Below, one piece after another: positions 44,778-54,430 of a stretch of DNA of 64,000 nt; positions within the stretch are counted from its first letter, which is position 1; the number at the start of each line of letters is the position of its first letter. Source of the DNA: Methylotenera sp. (lineage in GTDB: Bacteria > Pseudomonadota > Gammaproteobacteria > Burkholderiales > Methylophilaceae); the NCBI GenBank assembly GCA_013141075.1, contig JABFRQ010000005.1, positions 434,001 to 498,000 on the forward strand, written 5' to 3'. The translations under genes were made by a program, and so were the position numbers. Under the pieces are notes generated by a model. That model saw only the letters and a program-made list of their open reading frames with translations. It did no database searches and had not been told where the DNA came from.

Positions 44778-45956
44778 TCAGGCTAAACTTTCTTGTTCGA
44801 CAGTAAACTTGGTATTTTCAATAGACTCGGCTATTGAAGTCCAGCCCGCAGCTTTTGCAAAATAAACCATCTTGTTTACTGTAGTTATACTTGCAGGGCG
44901 CCTATGCTCCAAAGGTACATTCTCTGGATGCATTTGCCAAGGTTTAATAATGTGGCCAGCATTTTTAGCTACAGTGGCCAGTACTGACGCAATTCTAAAT
45001 CCACCCTCATCAATATCTCCCCAGTGATAAACAGGAATGTCTGTTGGCAGATTTTTTAATATCCTTGCATACATATCTTTCCACGGCGGATTCGGCATGC
45101 CTGCAGTGTATATCAGCAGAACGTTCTCATTACAGAGACGGTGCGCTTCGCTATGGAATGTCGTTTGATTTTCAATGGTCATCACCATCGTTGGGTTGCT
45201 ACCCAAGCGAATTACGGTTGATGCGGGGAATCCTGTATAAGGAGCATCAAGAAGTCCTGTGGTACGTTCCCGTTCAACAATGACTTTACCAGCCATCCTG
45301 ACAGGATGCTCTTCTCTAAATAAACCGATTTCCTCCCATACTTCAGAGGGAGGTCTACTATCAGCATCTAAACTTCCTGATAGTAAGACATCAAGTGGCG
45401 CGGCTAGTTTTTTGATTCGCTTTGTATCTTTGAATAGTTTGCCACTCGCCTCATTGATCGGTAGAGATACCACACCAGAGGCAATGTTATCTCGGGAAAA
45501 ATCAATCACTCGGATTGCGTCAGCCCAGTCTTGAGCATCTGTCACTAAAAACGTCCTTACAGGCCGTAGTTGCTTCCAGCGAATTAGCACATCGGAAATG
45601 ACGGGAAATCTTGATTCAAATTGGCTTAATAGGCTGACTGCCTTGCTTAGCTTATCCTCTTCAAGTTCTTTGCCAAGAAATTTAGCAAGTGCTGATTTAT
45701 TGACAAGCTCCACTCTGTTAATAAAACCTTCTTCAGCACCACGGCTCCCGTAAGTAAAAGTAATTGCACCTTGAGCACGAGCACTGCACATGTATGTTTC
45801 AAAAGCTTCTTTTGCTTGTAGCGAATTACATTTTTCTTGATATTCAGCCATATTGGACTTTGTAAGCACGGGCAAATTCTTGCGCCTACCCACATCAGCT
45901 TTTTCTGCATCTTTCAACAACTTATCAAGCAGTGACCGCGCTAAATTCTCCATCAA
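44778..45956 (-). CDS. jetD: Wadjet nuclease subunit JetD
   Basis: 392 residues. N-terminal DUF3322-like part (FPVISDVLIRWKQLRPVRTFLVTDAQDWADAIRVIDF) and C-terminal DUF2220/TOPRIM part: VMTIENQTTFHSEA (catalytic Glu), NVLLIYTAGMPNPPWKDMYARIL, VYHWGDIDEGGFRIASVL (DxDxGG). In Wadjet, JetD is the topoisomerase-VI-like nuclease that cuts circular plasmid DNA looped by JetABC. Overlaps jetC by 4 bases; last gene of the operon. All acidic residues are in place. Confidence 0.88.
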   Translation of the reverse strand: MMENLARSLLDKLLKDAEKADVGRRKNLPVLTKSNMAEYQEKCNSLQAKEAFETYMCSARAQGAITFTYGSRGAEEGFINRVELVNKSALAKFLGKELEEDKLSKAVSLLSQFESRFPVISDVLIRWKQLRPVRTFLVTDAQDWADAIRVIDFSRDNIASGVVSLPINEASGKLFKDTKRIKKLAAPLDVLLSGSLDADSRPPSEVWEEIGLFREEHPVRMAGKVIVERERTTGLLDAPYTGFPASTVIRLGSNPTMVMTIENQTTFHSEAHRLCNENVLLIYTAGMPNPPWKDMYARILKNLPTDIPVYHWGDIDEGGFRIASVLATVAKNAGHIIKPWQMHPENVPLEHRRPASITTVNKMVYFAKAAGWTSIAESIENTKFTVEQESLA

Positions 45957-48900
45957 GCAACCACCTCTATCCCAGAGTGGTTCCTAGCATTTCTAATTGC
46001 CACCAGTTCTTCCTCAATGAGGTCTTCATTAAATTCCGCCAAGTCGCCTCTAAACAATTCTCGTGTTTTTTCTGTCACGTCATGTGGTTGCATATCCATT
46101 GAGCTGTTATCGACATCTCGCAGGATGTCATAGTACCGATGAAGGAAAGCTGTGAGCGTGCCAAGATTTTCCCCAGGACTAGCCATAAATACCTGAAGTC
46201 CTAATTGTTCCAAATAACGCATGGTCGCTACAGTATTAGCGGGATCCATTTTATTGAAAGCCTCGTCAAGTAACATGAGTCGTATACCTCCAGAATTTCC
46301 ATTATCCAAACGATAGGCTGAAGCCAGTGCTGCTCCTGCAATCACGTATAGTGGAGCGCGGTGTTCACCACCAGAACCTGTGCCGAGTCGTTTGCTTAGA
46401 CTTCCAACGATATTGGATGTTTTAGTTATCGAATCCTCACGAAGAATCACAATATCGAATTCAAAAAACTCTCTGTAATCATCCAATGGATTAAGCTCTC
46501 CAGCGCTTGGAGCTATTTTGTCATCAAGTAATTGGCGGAACTCTTCTGGCATTTCACCTGGGCCACCTAATAAATCGTCATTAGGGCCAAACGCAGCAAC
46601 ATCTTTAATAAACTTCAATAGGCCTTTAAGTTGTGGGCGCACGGTTCTTGTAAAGCGGTAGCGCTCACCGTTTGAAAATACGGGACATGTACTAAGCACT
46701 TGGTTCAATCTATCCATTGATTTATCTAAATGGTCGAGATTGTTGCTAAGTGCAATAGCAACGTCAGTTCTAAACGTGTCCTGTGACGCTCTATATGCGG
46801 CCTCCATCTGCTCAGCATAGTTAGTTAGCTCTGTTTCTGTGAGCTGTTTGAGCATACCTTCAATCCAGATGTGTTCTTTACGCCAATCATTGTCTGGGTT
46901 AACAATACCTTGCTCACGGTATCTTTCTTTAAATGACCCTAAATATTTATTGCCATTGCCACTAAATTTCTCACTGTCTTTGTAGGATGAATTCATCTGC
47001 TCAATGCAGGACGTCTTCATTGATGTGAAATCGTCTTCAAACTTATTAAGTAAAATATCCCATTGTTTTGAAGCAAAGTCGCGGTCATGTTCGCTATTTG
47101 ACTCAGACTCAATTACAGCTATCTGTGCAGCTTCCCATCGACTTCTGGCTTCAGATTCTCCCTTTTCGCACTGTTTCAAAATTTCAATAGCACCGCCTAT
47201 CTGTCTGTCTAAATCAGCCGCTATGGGTGCTATTGTTTTTATATCTTCTGTGAATTCACCCAATAATTTATTTAAGCGGACATACTCAGCATCCGCCGAC
47301 TGTTCCAGTGTTCCTTGTAAGCTTGAAACCCTGCTTCTTGCGCTGTGCATCTGCTCACAAGCTTCTAAAATATAATTTAACGCTGTATCATCAGTCATCC
47401 TGCGTAAGTTAGTCATCAAACCATCAATCTTTATGATTTGAGCTTCTAGTTTTTCACTGGCACTTTTAAGATCGGCAATTTCTTTTGCTAACTTAGCTTT
47501 TTGGATATCATCCCCGCCACCTATTTTAAGATTACCCAATAAGACTGGTCTAATACGGTCATATTCCCCAGACTGAATGATCATGCCATCCTGCGTCAAT
47601 GTACGTTTACCTCCCAATGCTTCTGCATCGGTTGTGGCGCGCATCATATCTCCGAACCGGCGTCTTAGATAAGCAACGGCCGCTTCATTTTCACCAGTAA
47701 TCAACTCGGCTATTGACCCTTGCAAGGCTTCCATAGCTTGTTGTTTGCTAGATGCTACTATCTTTGCTCCATAAATTGCACGTGGCCCAGTAAGACCCCT
47801 ATACACACTAAATGCCTTTGCCTCATGCTCTTTATCTACCAATAACGCCTCAACATTGCGACCCAGATAAGCTTCAATCACAGGCTGCCATTCAGCATCA
47901 GTGATATTTACCAAGTCGCAAACGGGTATTGCGTGAATTCCATTGTCTTTTAACTCGGCTAGTAAACGTTCAGTGTCTTGGCTCAATCTTGCTCGTCCTG
48001 ATTTGACACGGAGCATTGCAGCCTCATTTAACTTTAGCTCATCTTCTATTCGAGCTTTATGACTCGCTACACTTCGTCCCTCAACAAATAATTCCTGTAC
48101 AGCCGTCGCAGCATCTTTAATGGTTGGTTTTAATAGGGTAGATAACTGCACTTTGCTCAACTGCAGATAATTTGGTAATGCAGCTTCAATGGTCTTAGCA
48201 TCACCTAGTAGCATTGATGCACACTTACTTAAATACTCTGATTTAGACGCTTCATTCAATGTATTACGGATTAGGTTCAAGCTGGAAAGGACTTCTTGTG
48301 CTTTTTTATTTTCGTCTGATTGATATTTATTAATATCACTACTAATACCCTCATTGTCCTTATGCGCGGCATGGCTCATCACCAAGCCACGGTGAAGCTC
48401 TAGCTGAGCTTCAGCTTGTTTAAGTTTTGTATCCTCAGAACTGAAATCAGCCTTCAGCTTTTTTAAATTTTCATCTGCTTCTAACATAGAATCATGGGCG
48501 TTACTCAGTAAGCTGCCAGCCTCTTCACGCAAAGCATGATTGGATAACCCATTCCACGTAATTGCACGTTTATAGGCGTGTGTAGCCTTGGCAAACTCTG
48601 TTTCAACCTCTTTTGCATCAGCAATCTTGGCTTCCACCTCCTTTACCTTTTGGTTTAGTCTGCGAAAAGACTCGGTAATTTCTTTAAATTTGTTGATGTT
48701 TGTAGGTCTAGCCTCAAGTACGTCATTTCGCACGATTTTATCGACAGGTTTATCGAAGCGCATGCGCAATCCAAACCTAAACGCACTCTTGAACGATTCA
48801 AATGAAGGTGTACCATTTGTACCTCTTAACTTTAGAAGGGCATCTTTCATGTACCGCTCAGTGTCAGTAAAGAGTGGATCCTCTCCAGTCATTTTTGAAC

Positions 48901-49381
48901 GTTCAATTAACTGGCTACGGAAGGTTTCCCAAGGCCTAGGATGTTCATGATTATCTATAACCTCTAAATGGTCTTGCATCGACAATTCAACACCGCGCAA
49001 GATATAACGACCTCTTACCTCGATAGTGTCATTGTCAATAGAGGCGTATATACAAACACCCATAGTGATAGGTTCTTTTGTATCGTAATCACGCCATGTC
49101 AGTGTGATATAGGTTGTAGCATTGTCACGCACACGTTTTGTCTCATCATGCATGCCTAAACAGTATGAGCGGATGTTTCTGGTTGATGCCCGTTCATCTG
49201 CTTGGGCATTTAAGCTAATTAAATTAGCGTTCGCACCAAACATTGCAATCTGTACCGCATCAATCACAGAGCTTTTCCCGCTGGCATTGGGGCCAAACAC
49301 ACCTGTTATTTCTTGCAGCCTGATTTCTTGTTTATCAAACAAGAAGAATTGCACAAGTTTTACGCTTTCTAAATACTTCAT
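45953..49381 (-). CDS. jetC: Wadjet SMC-like ATPase JetC
   Basis: 1142 residues, MukB/SbcC-type. Walker A at ~30-40 (FGPNASGKSSVIDAVQIAMFG), two long coiled coils (about 230-420 and 640-860), a hinge-like middle (IPVCDLVNITDAEWQPVIEAYLGRNVEALLVD...ARAIYGAKIV-type), and at the C-terminus the ABC signature GTGSGGEHRAPLYVIAGAALA and Walker B IRLMLLDEAFNKMDPANT. It is the DNA-loop-extruding motor of Wadjet. Its start overlaps the jetB stop by 4 bases. Confidence 0.92.
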   Translation of the reverse strand: MKYLESVKLVQFFLFDKQEIRLQEITGVFGPNASGKSSVIDAVQIAMFGANANLISLNAQADERASTRNIRSYCLGMHDETKRVRDNATTYITLTWRDYDTKEPITMGVCIYASIDNDTIEVRGRYILRGVELSMQDHLEVIDNHEHPRPWETFRSQLIERSKMTGEDPLFTDTERYMKDALLKLRGTNGTPSFESFKSAFRFGLRMRFDKPVDKIVRNDVLEARPTNINKFKEITESFRRLNQKVKEVEAKIADAKEVETEFAKATHAYKRAITWNGLSNHALREEAGSLLSNAHDSMLEADENLKKLKADFSSEDTKLKQAEAQLELHRGLVMSHAAHKDNEGISSDINKYQSDENKKAQEVLSSLNLIRNTLNEASKSEYLSKCASMLLGDAKTIEAALPNYLQLSKVQLSTLLKPTIKDAATAVQELFVEGRSVASHKARIEDELKLNEAAMLRVKSGRARLSQDTERLLAELKDNGIHAIPVCDLVNITDAEWQPVIEAYLGRNVEALLVDKEHEAKAFSVYRGLTGPRAIYGAKIVASSKQQAMEALQGSIAELITGENEAAVAYLRRRFGDMMRATTDAEALGGKRTLTQDGMIIQSGEYDRIRPVLLGNLKIGGGDDIQKAKLAKEIADLKSASEKLEAQIIKIDGLMTNLRRMTDDTALNYILEACEQMHSARSRVSSLQGTLEQSADAEYVRLNKLLGEFTEDIKTIAPIAADLDRQIGGAIEILKQCEKGESEARSRWEAAQIAVIESESNSEHDRDFASKQWDILLNKFEDDFTSMKTSCIEQMNSSYKDSEKFSGNGNKYLGSFKERYREQGIVNPDNDWRKEHIWIEGMLKQLTETELTNYAEQMEAAYRASQDTFRTDVAIALSNNLDHLDKSMDRLNQVLSTCPVFSNGERYRFTRTVRPQLKGLLKFIKDVAAFGPNDDLLGGPGEMPEEFRQLLDDKIAPSAGELNPLDDYREFFEFDIVILREDSITKTSNIVGSLSKRLGTGSGGEHRAPLYVIAGAALASAYRLDNGNSGGIRLMLLDEAFNKMDPANTVATMRYLEQLGLQVFMASPGENLGTLTAFLHRYYDILRDVDNSSMDMQPHDVTEKTRELFRGDLAEFNEDLIEEELVAIRNARNHSGIEVVA

Positions 49382-50040
49382 ACTTGCACCTCAACTACTT
49401 CTGTTTCGTTACTTGTGTTGTCCTTAATGGACTTTGATTGTGCCCACTGTCCAAGTCTTAGTAGTGCACTTTCACCAAGAACTTCGGCAATCGCAGGTCG
49501 AATTACAATATACATCTGCGGTTCAGCATCAGTTTCTCCGCCAAAGTCATCTAAACACTCTTCGTCTGCTGGTTTGACGATACCCCATCTTTTAAACTGC
49601 TTTATTACACTGTCAAACTCGCCTTTTGAAGGTAGTTCACGACCTGTAGTTAATCTGTATTTTTCTTCTAATTCAACTAAGTCGCATAGTACTTCGCCGT
49701 TATCATTTACTTGACCAACCCTTGCAGATTCGTCATAGACATTACGAAGTACAAGCGCTATGAGTGTCTGCGATACTGTTGCCATATTGCTTTTGGGATG
49801 TTTTGGTTTCGCATAAACATATCTAAGCAATGTATTAACTTCAACCGTGATGCCTAATGGCTCTAGGGCGCGTTCAAAGTCCTTGGTATAGCGATCAATA
49901 AGCCAATAAGCCACGCGGCTGAATTTGTCTGCATGGTAAAGGACTTGTTCTGTAACTAATCGATAAGCTGCAGCCTCGAATTCTTCTGCAGTATTCGATC
50001 CGTCCGTACGTGATGCTGCGATTTCCCAATAATTGCTCAT
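49378..50040 (-). CDS. jetB: Wadjet subunit JetB (DUF4194)
   Basis: 220 residues, soluble and acidic, MukE-like kleisin partner in the Wadjet complex. YWLIDRYTKDFERALEPLGITVEVNTLLRYVYAKP...VSQTLIALVLRNVYDESARV...FDSVIKQFKRWGIVKP is the winged-helix DUF4194 pattern. 10 bases after jetA, 4-base overlap with jetC. Confidence 0.85.
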   Translation of the reverse strand: MSNYWEIAASRTDGSNTAEEFEAAAYRLVTEQVLYHADKFSRVAYWLIDRYTKDFERALEPLGITVEVNTLLRYVYAKPKHPKSNMATVSQTLIALVLRNVYDESARVGQVNDNGEVLCDLVELEEKYRLTTGRELPSKGEFDSVIKQFKRWGIVKPADEECLDDFGGETDAEPQMYIVIRPAIAEVLGESALLRLGQWAQSKSIKDNTSNETEVVEVQV

Positions 50041-50050
50041 ATCAATGCCC

Positions 50051-51514
50051 CTATTTATTTATTGCTTTACGTGTTTGTAGACTGAATGGCACTGATGAAA
50101 TGAATTCATTGGCAATTTCTGGCTCATTCGACATGCTGACTCGAAAACCTCGCGTCATTGTTAGTGCATCTAAACGCATTTTTTTACTTTTAGAACGCAT
50201 CTTAAGGCTCAAAATAGAAAGTGTTTGATACATGCGCACGTCTGAAACACTTTTGAGATCTAAGTCGTTGCTTGTAATAAGTTCTTTGGTGCTTAATTGC
50301 TTCATGGCGTATTCTGACAAGCCTAATGATGTCACTGTGCGATTATTTCTAGCTCGGACTGCAACATTGTGTCTGGCTTGCTGCTCATCAGAAACAACGA
50401 CTTTCCTCAACATTGAAGGTGCGGCACGCTCTGTTATCGTTCTTGGCTCTGCCAGTCTGTCTTCGCTCATCATTTCATTTGAAGCAAACGGATCGGACAT
50501 CTCTGGAATACCATTTTCTAGTATTGTTTCGATTGCATGCCTTACCATGACATCGGTTTGTCGTATTGAACGAAGACGGTAATCTAAAAAGGCAAGCGCC
50601 CGTTTGTTGGCTCGTCTGATTTCATCATCAAGGCGGTCAAGGTACTCATCAATTCTTTGCAGTTCTGATAAACGATTTAAATCTCTTTCAAATAAACGCT
50701 CTGCTTTTACTGAGTCGCCTGGGCTGCGCTTATTTTCATACCAAGTGATTAATCTATTGCGATGCGCTTCGTCATCTCGGATGGTTTCTATTGTTGCTAA
50801 AATCTGAGCTCGTTTTGACAGGGGATGCTCGCTTGTACGTAATTCACGATAATCACCAATAAAAACACTCTCAATATAGTTACTAAAGAATTTCTGTACA
50901 TATTGTGAGGTGATGGTGTTCTGATTGAGCGATTCCATCAGATCTCGTATGTTAGTACCTGTGTTACGAACATGCTCCAGTAGATTTCGTGCTTGCTCAG
51001 CAGCTTCCGCAAGTGAGTCTCCTGCCCCAGTACCTTCTATGACTAATTGAAGGTTAATGTTGATAGAGCGGATTTTTCCAGAAACGAACACTGGGCCAGT
51101 TTCTGCGAATGAAATAAGCTGTGTCAGGAACTGACTGACAGCAGGCTGCATCGTGACTCTTTTATCAAATCTAGGTTGCTCTATGCGAAACCAGCCACAT
51201 TCATGAAATCGATTGAAAATGGCGTATGCACGTATTTCAATTGATGTGCCTTCTGCAACGTCTACATCTTCGCGATCCCAAGCGTCTTGCAGTTCTATTG
51301 CATCTATGATGTCTTGAACAATAGTTTTTTGAGGAAATCCTTTACTAGGAGGTATAGGGGCATCTGGTCCAAAGCGCTTATCGTGTAATCGGCATAGTAA
51401 TGCCCAATACCGATGTCGATTTGCTGACGCCAATGGTGCAAACAAGCGGTCTGGCAACCTGCTAAATAGCAATGAAGCTCCGAATGGTGAGTTATTTAAT
51501 TCGGGAATAGCCAT
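50051..51514 (-). CDS. jetA: Wadjet kleisin subunit JetA
   Basis: 487 residues. Position and length (MukF/kleisin) fit JetA. The start NSPFGASLLFSRLPDRLFAPLASANRHRYWALLCRLHDKRF resembles the JetA family described for type II/III Wadjet rather than DUF3375 of type I, which begins differently; I hold this type call loosely. Middle part is helical (AEAAEQARNLLEHVRNTGTNIRDLMESLNQ...). Starts inside the stop region of the WYL gene (19-base overlap). Confidence 0.8.
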   Translation of the reverse strand: MAIPELNNSPFGASLLFSRLPDRLFAPLASANRHRYWALLCRLHDKRFGPDAPIPPSKGFPQKTIVQDIIDAIELQDAWDREDVDVAEGTSIEIRAYAIFNRFHECGWFRIEQPRFDKRVTMQPAVSQFLTQLISFAETGPVFVSGKIRSININLQLVIEGTGAGDSLAEAAEQARNLLEHVRNTGTNIRDLMESLNQNTITSQYVQKFFSNYIESVFIGDYRELRTSEHPLSKRAQILATIETIRDDEAHRNRLITWYENKRSPGDSVKAERLFERDLNRLSELQRIDEYLDRLDDEIRRANKRALAFLDYRLRSIRQTDVMVRHAIETILENGIPEMSDPFASNEMMSEDRLAEPRTITERAAPSMLRKVVVSDEQQARHNVAVRARNNRTVTSLGLSEYAMKQLSTKELITSNDLDLKSVSDVRMYQTLSILSLKMRSKSKKMRLDALTMTRGFRVSMSNEPEIANEFISSVPFSLQTRKAINK

Positions 51515-52335
51515 TGGCTTATTTCCTCTAAGTTTTGAACAGCTAGTTGATATTCAGGAGGCCGCTGCGTTTTAACATCGATGGCAGCACGCACATCTTG
51601 AATAAAGTAATTTATTAGCGGTGCTCGACAAGTGGTCACGCGCGCCGCAGTATCTTGAAAGTATTCAAATCGGATAAGGGACTCTTGATCTGGACTCAAG
51701 TCAGGATGTGCAATTAACCTAATTTTCACCTCCGTCATCCAATCTTTATCATGTTTCATTAAAGACTCGGATGGTTTATCTAGAAGCTTTACATCGGATA
51801 TACGGCCTAGATTGTAATCACGAAACTGTTTATTCAACTCACAATATGCTCTTACATGCCAACGTCGCCCTGCACGAATTATGCTGTGTGGCGAAATAAT
51901 GCGTATATGGGGTTTTGGATCTTTCATTGAGCGATAAGTAATTTCTACTGCACGTGCTAATCGTGAAGCACTAGATAAAATCGCAAAAGTATTAGGATTG
52001 GGTGTAGTTATGTCAGGGAAGGCAGCAACTACTACATGCTGATTATCGGAGTTTGTAGACGATGGCAAGCCAACAAGGGACAAATACTGCGCAAGCGACC
52101 CAGAGTGTTCTTCCTGTGTGTCGCGATAAAATTCTGGGCTTGCATTAAAGCTACGTGTGATGCTGTTCCAAAGAGTCCAGTGAGGCCTGAATTCCCTGAA
52201 CTCCCTAATCCATTGGCTTGCTCTTATTGAGCTGAGCCCCATTAGATACCTTAAACGAGCATTACCAACTTGTCCCTCCCATCTAAGCAGTAGCTCCAAC
52301 TGACGTAGTCTTTGAGGATCAGGTTTTTTTGACAT
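51496..52335 (-). CDS. WYL-domain transcriptional regulator of the defence operon (BrxR/CapW-like)
   Basis: 279 residues. N-terminal winged HTH (RQLELLLRWEGQVGNARLRYLMGLSSIRASQWIREF), central WYL domain (PHIRIISPHSIIRAGRRWHVRAYCELNKQFRDYNLGRISDVKLL), C-terminal WCX-like domain. BrxR/CapW proteins of this layout repress the defence genes in front of which they lie and sense damage ligands through WYL. It heads the jet operon, overlapping jetA by 19 bases. Two exact 15-bp direct repeats lie 31-62 bases upstream of its start. Confidence 0.85.
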   Translation of the reverse strand: MSKKPDPQRLRQLELLLRWEGQVGNARLRYLMGLSSIRASQWIREFREFRPHWTLWNSITRSFNASPEFYRDTQEEHSGSLAQYLSLVGLPSSTNSDNQHVVVAAFPDITTPNPNTFAILSSASRLARAVEITYRSMKDPKPHIRIISPHSIIRAGRRWHVRAYCELNKQFRDYNLGRISDVKLLDKPSESLMKHDKDWMTEVKIRLIAHPDLSPDQESLIRFEYFQDTAARVTTCRAPLINYFIQDVRAAIDVKTQRPPEYQLAVQNLEEISQWLFPN

Positions 52336-52365
52336 TCTACATTCTATCTTATTAATAATTATATG

Positions 52366-52397
52366 TTATGATAAATTATACATTATGATAAATTATA
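52366..52397 (-). promoter_or_regulatory. Operator candidate for the WYL regulator
   Basis: TTATGATAAATTATA occurs twice without mismatch (52366-52380 and 52383-52397), 17 bases apart. Read on the minus strand each copy contains TATAAT, so regulator binding would overlap the -10/-35 area of the jet operon promoter. Confidence 0.65.
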
Positions 52398-52471
52398 TTC
52401 AATATTTTTTGTTGAATTTCCGTAGATTATTCAATGCAAAAAATTAATTGAAAGTGTTTTAAGTTATTTTT

Positions 52472-52511
52472 TCGGATTAAGTAGATGACACTTATCGGTA
52501 GGAATAGGTGG
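52472..52511 (+). repeat. Third, degenerate copy of the module-boundary motif
   Basis: TCGGTAGGAATAGGTGG at 52495-52511 differs from the 17-bp motif at two positions; a weaker copy is at 52472. Same orientation as those at 19.6 and 44.5 kb. The jet operon thus lies between two copies. Confidence 0.55.
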
Positions 52512-52638
52512 CGGGTTGCCTATAAAGCCGTTACAAACACCCATATTTTTGAATAGCAGCTTTGTGACGTGGTGAAATCGTAATGCAACTATCTTAGTAA
52601 TAACCTGTTTCAGTTATTTTGTAACATTTATTTGTACG

Positions 52639-52657
52639 GTAACATTTTTTATGTTAC
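52639..52657. promoter_or_regulatory. Inverted-repeat operator before the AbiE-like pair
   Basis: Perfect GTAACAT-TTTTT-ATGTTAC dyad 28 bases before the AbiEi-like start, with a further GTAACAT at 52621-52627 and GTTAC at ~52671. AbiEi antitoxins are known to autorepress through inverted repeats at their promoter. Confidence 0.7.
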
Positions 52658-52684
52658 TGTTAATTTTTTCGTTACTAAATTGAT

Positions 52685-53674
52685 ATGATTGAATTAAATT
52701 CAGTAGAGAAGTATATACAAAAGACGCTTGGAGTCATGGTTGAGGTGTTTCCAACCAATACTCCACTTGCTGTTCCAGTATTTATTAATCAGCTCTATAA
52801 GTTTTATAGAGTAACTATTCACGACAAACGTTACTTGATGATGGTAATCGACTCAGCCGAGGTAACTCCTCCACTAATAAAAAAGCATTTAGATATTGTA
52901 GAGAATGAAGCAAACCTAAATGCCTTTATAGTTTTAGAGAAAATTGACTCAAATTTTCGCGATAAATTGGTGAACCAACACATCCCTTTTGTTGTGCCAG
53001 GAAACCAAATGTACTTACCGTTCATAGGCGTTGATTTCAGGGAGCGATTTGGGTCATTGGTTGGGTATGAAAGAAAATCCGAGAAACTAAGTGTGGCCGC
53101 GCAACTGACAGCTTTATATTTTCTGCATTCTGATAGCGATGTATACCGCCAAGCAGACATAGCTTTAAAAATAAACTACACCAAAATGTCAGCATCTAGG
53201 GCGGTTGATGAACTCTATGAGCATGGCTTGATAAAAATTCTTAAAGAGGGAAAGGAGAATTTAATAACGCTTAACGATAACAGGTATGTTTTTTGGGAGT
53301 CACTAAAAAAAGTGATGAGAAGTCCTGTGAAGCACAGATATTCAATTGAATCGTTCAGAATAGATTACAAAAAGTTTACTACTGCAGGTCTGTCAGCACT
53401 CGAAAGATTGACCGACATCACCGCGCCAATCAATCCAACTATAGCAATGACAATCAAAGAGTGGGGTAGGCTCTATGATGCAGGTGTGGCGATAGTTAAG
53501 CATGGTGATGTGGACGTGGAAGTGTGGGCATACGATCCAGACTTATTTTCTCGTGAAGGGTTAGTAAACAAATACTCGCTTTATTTAAGCTTAATGAGTA
53601 ACCCTGACGAGCGAATAGAAATGGCGCTGGATCAACTGTTAGAAGGAGATAATTTTGGTACATGGCCTAGATAA
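52685..53674 (+). CDS. abiEi: AbiEi-like antitoxin/regulator
   Basis: 329 residues with MarR-type winged helix in the middle (AAQLTALYFLHSDSDVYRQADIALKINYTKMSASRAVDELYEHGLIKILKEGKENLITL), an N-terminal domain of unknown type and a C-terminal domain typical of AbiEi-related proteins (YDAGVAIVKHGDVDVEVWAYDPDLF). Upstream of an NTase gene with 20 bases overlap, the build of the type IV AbiE toxin-antitoxin system. An inverted-repeat operator precedes it. Other MarR/NTase pairs exist, so AbiE is the closest named type rather than a sure match. Confidence 0.7.
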   Translation: MIELNSVEKYIQKTLGVMVEVFPTNTPLAVPVFINQLYKFYRVTIHDKRYLMMVIDSAEVTPPLIKKHLDIVENEANLNAFIVLEKIDSNFRDKLVNQHIPFVVPGNQMYLPFIGVDFRERFGSLVGYERKSEKLSVAAQLTALYFLHSDSDVYRQADIALKINYTKMSASRAVDELYEHGLIKILKEGKENLITLNDNRYVFWESLKKVMRSPVKHRYSIESFRIDYKKFTTAGLSALERLTDITAPINPTIAMTIKEWGRLYDAGVAIVKHGDVDVEVWAYDPDLFSREGLVNKYSLYLSLMSNPDERIEMALDQLLEGDNFGTWPR

Positions 53675-54410
53675 ATTCAGAGTGTTCTTTGCTGAATATA
53701 CAGATAAGTACGTCATTATTGGCGGGACAGCTTGTTCCATTGCCATGCAGACTGTCGGTGCTGACTTCAGGGCAACAAAAGATATCGACATCGTGTTGAC
53801 AGTTGAGGCGCTCAGCACCGAGTTTTATAAAGTCTTTTGGACATTTATCAGAGCAGGGGAGTACTCAACCTTTAATAAGTCTTCAGATAAAGACAAATTT
53901 TATCGATTTCATAGTCCGAAAAATCCAGAGTTTCCATTCATGATTGAGCTTTTCGCTCCAGACCTAGAGGGGCATTTTGATGGCGACACTTTCCCAGTTA
54001 AATGGGAGGAAATCGAGAGTGAAGATACAGCCAGTTTGTCGGCAATTCTATTGGACACAGACTATTATGAATTTATTAAATCAGGTAGGCGAGATGTTGA
54101 TGGAGTGACTATTATCGGGGCTGAACACATCATCCCGCTAAAAGGCAAAGCATGGATGGATCATGTAAGACGAGAGACAAGTGGAGAAAAAGTTGATTCC
54201 AAGCTTATAAAAAAACATAAGAACGATATTATTCGACTTTATAGCATTCTTACTCTTGGCCAGACAGTAGTGTTGCCTGAAAGCATTAAGGCCGATGTTC
54301 TAATATGGCTTAATATGCTTTCTCAGGATGAGCTTCAACCAAAAACATTCAACATTAACAAGTCTCTTCAAGAAGTAGTGGCAGATATAACTGCTATTTT
54401 TATTAATTAA
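53655..54410 (+). CDS. abiEii: AbiEii-like nucleotidyltransferase toxin
   Basis: 251 residues. The TTG start at 53655 is preceded by AAGGAGATAAT with ideal spacing. NTase core: KYVIIGGTACSIAMQTVGADFRATKDIDIVLTV gives GG-T and DxD; IELFAPD supplies the third Asp; VTIIGAEHIIPLKGKAWMDH is the usual late Lys segment. Such enzymes in AbiE/MenT-type systems inactivate tRNA or other targets by nucleotidyl transfer when phage disturbs the antitoxin. Target here unknown. Confidence 0.75.
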   Translation: MVHGLDKFRVFFAEYTDKYVIIGGTACSIAMQTVGADFRATKDIDIVLTVEALSTEFYKVFWTFIRAGEYSTFNKSSDKDKFYRFHSPKNPEFPFMIELFAPDLEGHFDGDTFPVKWEEIESEDTASLSAILLDTDYYEFIKSGRRDVDGVTIIGAEHIIPLKGKAWMDHVRRETSGEKVDSKLIKKHKNDIIRLYSILTLGQTVVLPESIKADVLIWLNMLSQDELQPKTFNINKSLQEVVADITAIFIN

Positions 54411-54430
54411 TTTTTTTAAAGGAAACTTTC

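Noticed and set aside
50051-51514. Calling JetA a DUF3375 protein (type I Wadjet)
   Set aside because: Its N-terminus does not match the DUF3375 start that I know; left without type.
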